Positions 7,218-12,844 of a DNA stretch of 14,872 nucleotides are shown here, in pieces. Within the stretch, counting starts at the first letter, position 1. Each line of letters opens with the position of its first letter. The stretch covers positions 1 to 14,872 of the forward strand of contig JAEWVQ010000194.1 in assembly GCA_023459095.1 (NCBI GenBank), given 5' to 3'. The stretch comes from Pseudomonadota bacterium. GTDB lineage: Bacteria > Pseudomonadota > Gammaproteobacteria > Burkholderiales > Rhodocyclaceae. A model generated the notes under the pieces. That model saw only the letters and a list, made by a program, of their open reading frames with translations. It made no database searches and was not told the origin of the DNA. The position numbers were made by a program, and so were the translations under genes.

Positions 7218-7420
7218 GCGGGGACGCGCTGTGCGTCGGAGTGTGCATGATCGACTGGGACACCGGCGTGTGCCTCGGATGCGGGCGGACCTCGGACGAG
7301 ATCAACGGCGTGCCGGTGAGCCCGCCGCCTGCGGCGGAAATGCCGCCGCCGCAGCCCTCCGCGGTGCGGGCGCCGCTGCCGCCCGGGGTGGCCGACGCGC
7401 TCGGCGAGGGCAGCGAGTGA
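7214..7420 (+). CDS. DUF1289-like small cysteine protein (second of a pair)
   Basis: A 68-residue protein starting at an ATG whose last two bases begin the TGA stop of the first DUF1289 gene. Its cysteines are again at residues 7, 11, 20 and 23. They are followed by GRTSDEI, which matches 'LRTIPEI' in the first copy. The tail is different: Pro- and Ala-rich with PPP runs, in place of a charged helix. I therefore read the two as tandem paralogues that diverged outside the cysteine core. No function can be assigned. It lies 25 bases before the metallo-hydrolase gene. Confidence 0.8.
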   Translation: MSGDALCVGVCMIDWDTGVCLGCGRTSDEINGVPVSPPPAAEMPPPQPSAVRAPLPPGVADALGEGSE

Positions 7421-7445
7421 GCGCGGTGGCGCGGAGGGGCGTCCA

Positions 7446-8366
7446 GTGAGCGCGATTGCGCATCTTCCGCCCAGCCTGCGGGTCTTCGAGCGCGGCTGGC
7501 TGTCGGCCAACAACATCCTGCTCGACGATGGCGACGGCGCCACGCTGATCGACAGCGGCTACGTCAGCCATGCCGCGCAGACCGTGGCCCTGCTGCGCGA
7601 GGCGCTGGGCACGCGGCCGCTGGCCCGCCTGCTCAACACCCACTCGCATTCCGACCATATCGGCGGCAACGCCGCGGTGCAGCGCGCGTTCGGCTGCGAG
7701 ATCGTGGTTCCGGCCGGCATCCTCGATGCGGTGCACGGCTGGGACGAAGAGGCGCTGCTGCTCAGCGTGGCCGCGCAGCAGGGCGAGCCCTTCCGTGCCG
7801 ATCGGACGCTCGCCGCCGGCGACGGCTTCGTCGCCGGCGGCCTGCAGTGGCAGGCCCACGCCGCGCCCGGGCACGACATGGACGCGCTGGTGTTCCACAA
7901 CGCCGACCACCGCATTCTGATTTCCGGTGACGCGCTGTGGCGCGACGGCTTCGGCATCCTGTTCGCCGACGTGCTCGGCACCGGCGATGGCCTGGGCGCC
8001 GCGCGCCGCACGCTCGAGGCCATCGCCCGCCTGCCGGTGGACGTGGTGATTCCGGGCCACGGCGCGCCCTTCGTCGAGGTCGACGCGGCGCTCGAGCGTG
8101 CCTTCAGCCGCCTGCGCGCGTTCGAGGAGGACGGCGCGCGCATGGCGCGCAACGCGATCCGCGCCTGCTTCACCTTCACCCTGCTCGACCAGCGCCGCAT
8201 CGCGCTCGACAGCCTGCCGGCGCGCCTCGCCGGCACGCCGCTGTACCGCGAGGCCAACGCGCGCTTCCTCGGCCTGAGCGCGGACGCGCTCGCCGACTGG
8301 CTGGTCGCCGAGCTCGAACGTGCCGGCGTCGCCGCGCGCGACGGCGGCGACCTGATCGCGCGCTGA
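7446..8366 (+). CDS. Metallo-beta-lactamase-fold hydrolase
   Basis: A 306-residue cytoplasmic MBL-fold protein. The metal-site residues are complete: H66-S-H68-S-D70-H71 (HxHxDH), H143 in the APGHD segment, D162 in SGDALW, and H205 in PGHGAP. Seven conserved ligands imply a two-metal site. After the fold comes a helical C-terminal region (about 215-306) of the kind found in glyoxalase-II-like and related MBL hydrolases, which could shape substrate choice. The substrate cannot be told from sequence. The start is GTG at 7446 with GGAGGGG at 7433-7439. It follows the DUF1289 pair closely and is probably in the same transcript. Confidence 0.88.
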   Translation: MSAIAHLPPSLRVFERGWLSANNILLDDGDGATLIDSGYVSHAAQTVALLREALGTRPLARLLNTHSHSDHIGGNAAVQRAFGCEIVVPAGILDAVHGWDEEALLLSVAAQQGEPFRADRTLAAGDGFVAGGLQWQAHAAPGHDMDALVFHNADHRILISGDALWRDGFGILFADVLGTGDGLGAARRTLEAIARLPVDVVIPGHGAPFVEVDAALERAFSRLRAFEEDGARMARNAIRACFTFTLLDQRRIALDSLPARLAGTPLYREANARFLGLSADALADWLVAELERAGVAARDGGDLIAR

Positions 8367-8390
8367 GCCGCCTTGCCCGTGCGCGCGGGC

Positions 8391-8409
8391 GGCGCGGGTC
8401 GCCCGCGCC
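8391..8409 (+). other. Short GC hairpin between the MBL gene and rapZ
   Basis: GGCGCGGG (8391-8398) pairs perfectly with CCCGCGCC (8402-8409) around a three-base loop. A smaller stem, GCCCG/CGGGC (8375-8379 with 8386-8390), sits directly before it. There is no T-run. It may terminate the upstream unit with Rho or simply reflect high GC. It covers the position where a -35 box for the TATAGT below would be expected. Confidence 0.35.
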
Positions 8410-8421
8410 CGGGCTCTGGGC

Positions 8422-8427
8422 TATAGT
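8422..8427 (+). promoter_or_regulatory. Probable -10 box (TATAGT) of the rapZ unit
   Basis: TATAGT differs from the sigma-70 -10 consensus at one position and stands out in a GC-rich gap 29 bases before the rapZ ATG. The -35 region is not recognisable (TCGCCC near 8399). A start near 8434 would give a leader of about 22 bases. The predicted unit is rapZ, the NusG-domain-II gene and the Gx-transporter gene. Confidence 0.5.
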
Positions 8428-8455
8428 GGCGGCGATATCACCTTCCTCATAGGCC

Positions 8456-9322
8456 ATGCAGATCGTACTCATCAGCGGTCTCTCCGGTTCGGGCAAGAGC
8501 ATCGCCCTCAATGTGCTGGAGGACGCGGGCTACTACGTCGTCGACAACCTGCCGGCGATGCTGCTGCCGCAGCTCGTCGCCCACCTGCGTGGCGGTGGCC
8601 ACCGCCGGGTCGCGGTCGTGGTGGACATGCGCTCGGGGGCGAGCATCGCGGCGCTGCCGCAGCAACTCGACGTGCTGCGCGGGCTGGTCGAGGACCTGCG
8701 CTTCATCTTTCTCGAAGCGCGCGACGACGTGCTCATCGCACGCTTCTCGGAGACCCGCCGCCGCCACCCGCTCGCCGCCGACGGTGTGTCGCTGGAAGAG
8801 GCGATCGGCCGCGAGCGCGAGGCGCTCGCCGCGATCGGCGAGCTCGGCCACCGCATCGACACCAGCGACCTGCACGCCAACACGCTGCGGGCCTGGGTCA
8901 AGGATTTCATCGGCATCGATCCGGGCACCGGACTGACCCTGATGTTCCAGTCCTTCGGCTTCAAGTACGGCATTCCGCTCGACGCCGACCTGGTGTTCGA
9001 TGTGCGCTGCCTGCCCAATCCGCACTACGATCCGCTGCTGCGTCCGCTCACCGGGCGCGACCAGCCGGTGATCGACTTCCTGCAGCGCATTCCCGAGGTC
9101 GGCCGCATGGCCGAGGACATCCGCCACTTCGTCGCCAACTGGCTGCCGAGCTACATGCGCGACAACCGCAGCTATCTGACCGTGGCGATCGGCTGCACCG
9201 GCGGCCAGCACCGCTCGGTGTACATCGCCGAATGGCTGGCGGCGCGCTTTCAGGACAATGCCCGCGTCATCGTCCGCCACCGTTCGGCAGCGCGGCGGGC
9301 CGCCGACGGCAACGGACGGTGA
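8456..9322 (+). CDS. rapZ: RapZ-family nucleotide-binding RNase adapter protein
   Basis: This 288-residue protein is of the RapZ/YvcJ family. The Walker A loop GLSGSGKS is at residues 8-15, and VVVDMR at 54-59 is a likely Walker B strand. The C-terminal domain holds FGFKYGIPLDADLVFDVRCLPNP (from 167) and IGCTGGQHRSVYIAE (245-259), both diagnostic. In Escherichia coli RapZ senses glucosamine-6-phosphate and guides RNase E to the small RNA GlmZ, controlling GlmS. Whether this holds in betaproteobacteria is not shown here. The family often sits next to rpoN, hpf, ptsN or hprK. None of these is in the window. The stop codon overlaps the GTG start of the next gene. Confidence 0.94.
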   Translation: MQIVLISGLSGSGKSIALNVLEDAGYYVVDNLPAMLLPQLVAHLRGGGHRRVAVVVDMRSGASIAALPQQLDVLRGLVEDLRFIFLEARDDVLIARFSETRRRHPLAADGVSLEEAIGREREALAAIGELGHRIDTSDLHANTLRAWVKDFIGIDPGTGLTLMFQSFGFKYGIPLDADLVFDVRCLPNPHYDPLLRPLTGRDQPVIDFLQRIPEVGRMAEDIRHFVANWLPSYMRDNRSYLTVAIGCTGGQHRSVYIAEWLAARFQDNARVIVRHRSAARRAADGNGR

Positions 9323-9732
9323 GCGGGAGCAGGGCCGCCGCCGGTGCGCGCGGCTGGCGTGACTGGCGCGTGCTGCTGCGCCCCGGCGATGCCGCGATGA
9401 TGGCGCTCGGGCTCGCCGTGTGCGTGGGCTCGGCACTGCATCTGTGGCGCGGCGGCGCGCCCGACGGTGCGGTGGTGCGCGCCGGCGGGCGCATCGTTGC
9501 CGAGGTCGATCTGTCGCGCACGCGCGTGATCGAGGTGGCGGGCCCGCTCGGCACCACGCGCATCGAGATCGAGCCGGGGCGCGCGCGCGTTGCCGCCGAT
9601 CCGGGGCCGCGCCAGTACTGTGTGCGCCAGGGCTGGCTCGCCACCGCGGGCGCGGTGGCGATCTGCGCGCCCAACGAAGTCAGCCTGATGCTCACCGGGC
9701 GCGGCAGCGATTATGACTCCCTCAACTATTGA
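9319..9732 (+). CDS. NusG domain II-containing membrane-anchored protein (EetA-like)
   Basis: A 137-residue protein with a basic N-terminus, one membrane anchor (about residues 25-45) and an extracytoplasmic beta-rich domain. The domain resembles the stand-alone 'NusG domain II' family: a G-rIVAEVDLSR entry strand, then C101-xxxGWL, and C116-APNEV near the end. The two cysteines 15 residues apart are typical of the family. GTG at 9319 is chosen because it overlaps the rapZ TGA (GTGA) and places the anchor normally. ATGs at residues 27-28 would cut into the anchor. The end overlaps the next gene by 20 bases. The same two families form the EetA/EetB pair in Gram-positive flavin electron-transfer loci, from memory. 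A role here is inference. Confidence 0.78.
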   Translation: MSGSRAAAGARGWRDWRVLLRPGDAAMMALGLAVCVGSALHLWRGGAPDGAVVRAGGRIVAEVDLSRTRVIEVAGPLGTTRIEIEPGRARVAADPGPRQYCVRQGWLATAGAVAICAPNEVSLMLTGRGSDYDSLNY

Positions 9733-10252
9733 ACTCGTCCCCACCCGCGAGGACCGCCGCATCGCCCGCCATGCCGCGGCGGCGATCGTGCTCACCGTCG
9801 CCGAAGCGGCGATTCCGCTGCCGCTGCCCGGGGTCAAGCCGGGGCTGGCGAACATCGTCACGCTGATCGTGCTCGCGCGCTGGGGCTGGCGCGAGGCGGT
9901 GTGGGTGGCGCTGCTGCGCGTGGTCGCCGGCAGTCTGCTGCTCGGCCAGTTCCTCGCCCCGGGCTTCTTCCTGAGCCTGTCGGGGGCGCTCGCCAGCCTG
10001 CTCGCACTCGGCGTGGCGATGCATCTGCCGCAGCGCCTGTTCGGGCCGGTGAGCCAGAGCATGATCGCCGCCTTCGCCCACATCGGCGCGCAACTCGTGG
10101 TCGCCCGCCTGTGGCTGGTGCCGCACGACGGCGTGTTTTACCTGGTGCCGGTGTTCGCGGCGGCGGCGGTGGTGTTCGGTGTGCTGAATGGCTTGATCGC
10201 GGCGCGCATGCTGGAGATGCTGCGCGCGCAGGAGGCGCCTGCCGTGCGCTGA
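9713..10252 (+). CDS. Gx transporter family membrane protein (EetB-like; 'heptaprenyl diphosphate synthase component I' family)
   Basis: A 179-residue membrane protein with about five or six hydrophobic segments from residue 20 to 165. The family signature is the PLPLPGVKPGLANIVTLIVL stretch starting near residue 35. It is followed by WGWREAVWVALLRVVAGSLL and, later, a Q-M-IAAFAHIGAQL segment (115-128). Databases often label this family component I of heptaprenyl diphosphate synthase, but the fold is that of a small-molecule (ECF S-component-like) transporter, so the enzyme name is doubtful. It starts inside the end of the NusG-II gene and is surely coupled to it. Its ligand is unknown. The stop codon lies in a stem shared with the convergent cheB. 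Confidence 0.85.
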   Translation: MTPSTIELVPTREDRRIARHAAAAIVLTVAEAAIPLPLPGVKPGLANIVTLIVLARWGWREAVWVALLRVVAGSLLLGQFLAPGFFLSLSGALASLLALGVAMHLPQRLFGPVSQSMIAAFAHIGAQLVVARLWLVPHDGVFYLVPVFAAAAVVFGVLNGLIAARMLEMLRAQEAPAVR

Positions 10253-10271
10253 GCCGGGCGCGGGGCTCAGC
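10248..10271. terminator. Stem-loop at the convergent junction, holding both stop codons
   Basis: GCTGAGCC (10248-10255) and GGCTCAGC (10264-10271) form a perfect 8-bp inverted repeat with an 8-base loop. The TGA of the Gx-transporter gene lies in the left arm and the TGA of cheB, on the opposite strand, in the right arm. The hairpin would form in both transcripts. There is no T-run on either side, so a bidirectional terminator is plausible but not certain. Confidence 0.45.
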
Positions 10272-11367
10272 CTTGCGCGCTGTGCAGGATGGCTTCGGGG
10301 ATGCGGTCGAGCGGCAGCACGCTGTCGACGCCGCCGAGGCGGATCGCCTCCTTGGGCATGCCGAACACCACGCAGGTCGATTCGTCCTCGGCGATGGTGC
10401 GGGCGCCGGCTTCGTGCATCTCTTTCATGCCGCGCGCACCGTCGTCGCCCATCCCGGTCATGATCACGCCGAGCGCGTTGCGCCCGGCGAACTTGGCGCA
10501 GGAGCGGAACAGCACGTCGACCGAGGGCCGGTGCCGGTTCACCAGCGGTCCGTCGACCACTTCCACGGTGTACTGGGCGCCGCTGCGCGCGATCATCATG
10601 TGCTTGCCGCCGGGGGCGATCAGCGCGCGCCCCGGGATCACGCGGTCGCCGTGGCGCGCTTCGCGCACCTCCAGCCGGCACAGGCCGTTGAGGCGCTCGG
10701 CGAACATCGCGGTGAAGCGCTCGGGCATGTGCTGGACGATGACGATGCCGGGGCAGACCGCGGGCAGCCGGGTGAGCACCGCCTCGAGCGCCTGGGTGCC
10801 GCCGGTGGAGGTGCCGATGGCGACGATGCGCTCGGTGGTGCGCACCATGTTCGCGCCACTGCCGAGGCCGCTGCTGATCACCGCGTCGGCCGACAGCTTG
10901 GGGCGCAGCGCGAGTTCGTTGAGCGAACCCGCCGCCTGCGCGGTGTGCGCCGCCAGCCGACGCGGATTGGCGCGCGCGGCGGCCTTGACCGCATGGACGA
11001 CGTCGTTGGCGCTGTCCTCGAGAAATTGCTTGACCCCCATCTTGGGCTTGGTGATCACCGCCACCGCGCCCGCGGCGAGCGCGTTCATGGTCGCCACCGC
11101 GCCCTTTTCGGCGAGCGAGGAGCAGATCACCACCGGGGTCGGGCGCTCGGTCATGATCTTTTTCAGGAAGGTGAGCCCGTCCATGCGCGGCATCTCGATG
11201 TCGAGCACGATCACGTCGGGCCACTGACGCGCCATGTGGTTCTGCGCGAACAGGGGGTCGGAGGCAGCGCCGAGGACCTCGATGCCGGGGGCGCGCTCCA
11301 GGGCCTGGCGCACGGCCTGGCGGACCACGGCGGAGTCATCGACGATCAACACGCGGATCGGATTCAA
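10267..11367 (-). CDS. cheB: Chemotaxis response regulator / protein-glutamate methylesterase CheB
   Basis: A 366-residue two-domain protein. Residues 1-125 are a receiver domain with D10-D11, phosphoacceptor D56 (VLDIEMPRMDG) and K107. After a linker (126-178) comes the methylesterase domain with the catalytic triad S187 (GTSTGGT), H213 (VQHMP) and D309 (TGMGDDGA). It removes methyl groups from, and deamidates, chemoreceptors when phosphorylated by CheA. The start is TTG at 11365-11367. GAGGA stands 8 bases before it, within a 10-base element identical to the one before cheW, and this start gives the normal N-terminus. It is the last gene of the minus-strand unit, 37 bases after cheR. Confidence 0.94.
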   Translation of the reverse strand: MNPIRVLIVDDSAVVRQAVRQALERAPGIEVLGAASDPLFAQNHMARQWPDVIVLDIEMPRMDGLTFLKKIMTERPTPVVICSSLAEKGAVATMNALAAGAVAVITKPKMGVKQFLEDSANDVVHAVKAAARANPRRLAAHTAQAAGSLNELALRPKLSADAVISSGLGSGANMVRTTERIVAIGTSTGGTQALEAVLTRLPAVCPGIVIVQHMPERFTAMFAERLNGLCRLEVREARHGDRVIPGRALIAPGGKHMMIARSGAQYTVEVVDGPLVNRHRPSVDVLFRSCAKFAGRNALGVIMTGMGDDGARGMKEMHEAGARTIAEDESTCVVFGMPKEAIRLGGVDSVLPLDRIPEAILHSAQG

Positions 11368-11380
11368 GTCGGGGGTCCTC
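11365..11380 (-). promoter_or_regulatory. cheB translation-initiation element with a TTG start
   Basis: GAGGACCCCC (11380-11371 on the minus strand), three bases, then TTG. The match to the cheW element in sequence and spacing fixes the unusual TTG as the likely cheB start. A TTG start would lower CheB yield relative to CheW. Confidence 0.65.
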
Positions 11381-11404
11381 GTTGCGATGCCGGCGGCGCC
11401 GGGA

Positions 11405-12265
11405 TCAGGGCTTGATGTAGATGGTCGGGCGCACCGTGCGCAGCGCGTCGGTGATGCCGTTGAGCGTCTCCGAATGGCCGACGATGAAATGCCCGCCGCG
11501 CTTGAGCCGCGGCAGCATGTTGGCGACCACCTTGCGCTTGGTTTCGAGATCGAAGTAGATCATCACGTTGCGCAGGAAAATGACGTCGAAGGGGCCGATC
11601 GCGGGCAGCGGCTCGATCAGGTTGAGCTGCTGGAAGTTCACCCGGTTGCGCAGTTCGCGCGCGATCAGCAGGGTGCCGGCCTGCTCGCGCACGCCCTTCA
11701 GGCAGAAGCGCCGCAGATACTCCTTGGGGATGCCGTCGGTGCGTTCCATCGGGTAATGGCCGCGGCGTGCGCGGTCGAGCACCTGGGTCGAGATGTCGGA
11801 GCCGGTGACCCGCCACGAGCCGTCGCCGAGCTTGTCGGCGAGCACCATGGCGAGCGTGTACGGCTCCTCGCCGCTCGAGCATGCCGCGCTCCACACTTCG
11901 AAACTGCCGCCGGCACTGCGCTTGGCGAGGATTTCGTCGGCGAGGTAGCGGAAGTGCTGTGGCTCGCGGAAGAAATAGGTCTCGTTGGTGGTCAGCAGAT
12001 CGATCATGATCTGCAGTTCCTGCGGATCGCCGCCGCCGGCGACCAGGCGGTAGTAGGCGCCGAAGTCGTCGAGCCCGCGCGCTTTCAGGCGGCGGGTCAG
12101 GCGCCCGACCAGCAGCACCTTCTTGGTCGGCGCCAGGTAGATGCCGGCGAGCTTGTAGAGCAGGGCCTGGAAGCGCGCGAAGTCGGCGTCGCCGATGGTG
12201 GCGAGCGGGCTCTGGGGCGCCCCCGCGGCGGAGGCCGCGGTCAGCGTCGGAGCGGCGCGCGTCAT
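11405..12265 (-). CDS. cheR: Chemoreceptor methyltransferase CheR
   Basis: This 286-residue protein methylates receptor glutamates using S-adenosylmethionine. After an Ala-rich extension of about 24 residues comes the helical N-terminal domain with the basic receptor-binding helix (RLTRRLKARG, 55-64) and NETYFFRE (94-101). The SAM site is SAACSSGEEPYT (126-137), and D157 follows. LRNVMIYFD is at 231-239. The beta-subdomain loop at 190-197 has the same length as in Salmonella CheR, by my recalled alignment. This fits the class that binds a C-terminal receptor pentapeptide, and both receptors here have one. The start lies 8 bases after the cheW stop. No strong Shine-Dalgarno is visible, so coupling to cheW is likely. 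No cheD gene is present between cheR and cheB. Confidence 0.94.
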   Translation of the reverse strand: MTRAAPTLTAASAAGAPQSPLATIGDADFARFQALLYKLAGIYLAPTKKVLLVGRLTRRLKARGLDDFGAYYRLVAGGGDPQELQIMIDLLTTNETYFFREPQHFRYLADEILAKRSAGGSFEVWSAACSSGEEPYTLAMVLADKLGDGSWRVTGSDISTQVLDRARRGHYPMERTDGIPKEYLRRFCLKGVREQAGTLLIARELRNRVNFQQLNLIEPLPAIGPFDVIFLRNVMIYFDLETKRKVVANMLPRLKRGGHFIVGHSETLNGITDALRTVRPTIYIKP

Positions 12266-12273
12266 GCCGCCGC

Positions 12274-12831
12274 TCAGTGCTCGGCGGCGACGGCGTCGCC
12301 GCCGACCGCGGCGAGCTGCGACATCTCGTCGACCGAGAGCACGCGGCCGAGCGCGAGGATGATGACGAAGCGGCCGGCGACCTTGCCCATGCCCTGGATG
12401 AAGTCGGCGCGGATGCGCGCGCCGAAGGCGGGCGCCGGCTCGATCTCGCTGGCGGGGATCTCGAGCACTTCGTTGACGCTGTCCACGATGATGCCGATGT
12501 CCTGGCGCACGTCGGCGTCGTCGATGGTCTGGGTGAGCTCGACGATGACGATGCAGGTGCGCCGGCCGATTTCCGTCGGGCGCGCCCCGAAGCGCGCCGA
12601 GAGGTCGATCACCGGCACCACCGCGCCGCGCAGGTTGATCACGCCGCGGATGAAGGCCGGCATCATCGGAATCTCGGTGAGCTGCCCGTACTCGAGGATT
12701 TCCTTGATGTTCAGGATGCCGACCGCGAACAGCTCGGTGTTCAGCGTGAAGGTGAGGTACTGCTGCGCGCCGTGATCTTCGCTGCGCAGGGCGAGCGCGT
12801 CACGGCTTTGGGTGGCAACGATTTGGCCCAT
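12274..12831 (-). CDS. cheW: Chemotaxis coupling protein CheW
   Basis: A 185-residue adaptor joining receptors to the kinase CheA. The CheW fold runs from about residue 24 (YLTFTLNTELFAVGILNIKEIL) to 168. The conserved RGVINLRG turn (62-69) and the PVIDLSARFG strand (73-82) follow. The ATG at 12831 is chosen because GAGGA lies 8 bases before it, overlapping the stop codon of the upstream chemoreceptor (TGAGGA). A TTG five codons earlier (12846) is less likely since it would lie inside that site. The first 20 residues and the Ala-rich tail are slightly longer than in E. coli CheW (167 residues). Confidence 0.94.
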   Translation of the reverse strand: MGQIVATQSRDALALRSEDHGAQQYLTFTLNTELFAVGILNIKEILEYGQLTEIPMMPAFIRGVINLRGAVVPVIDLSARFGARPTEIGRRTCIVIVELTQTIDDADVRQDIGIIVDSVNEVLEIPASEIEPAPAFGARIRADFIQGMGKVAGRFVIILALGRVLSVDEMSQLAAVGGDAVAAEH

Positions 12832-12844
12832 GAAGGGGGTCCTC
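12829..12844 (-). promoter_or_regulatory. cheW translation-initiation element, overlapping the chemoreceptor stop
   Basis: On the minus strand GAGGACCCCC is followed by three bases and the cheW ATG. The identical ten bases, at the same three-base distance, precede the cheB TTG. The GAGGA part is a Shine-Dalgarno. The C-run has no obvious job in ribosome binding. The element begins within the TGA of the chemoreceptor gene, so its use probably depends on upstream translation. Confidence 0.6.

Noticed and set aside
9232..9318. Start of the NusG-II protein at 9232, deep inside rapZ
   Set aside because: The first 29 residues are a frame-shifted reading of the conserved RapZ C-terminus. The GTG overlapping the rapZ stop gives a normal membrane anchor.
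11368..11404. A cheD gene between cheR and cheB, as in some related clusters
   Set aside because: Only 37 bases separate the two genes, so there is no room for one.
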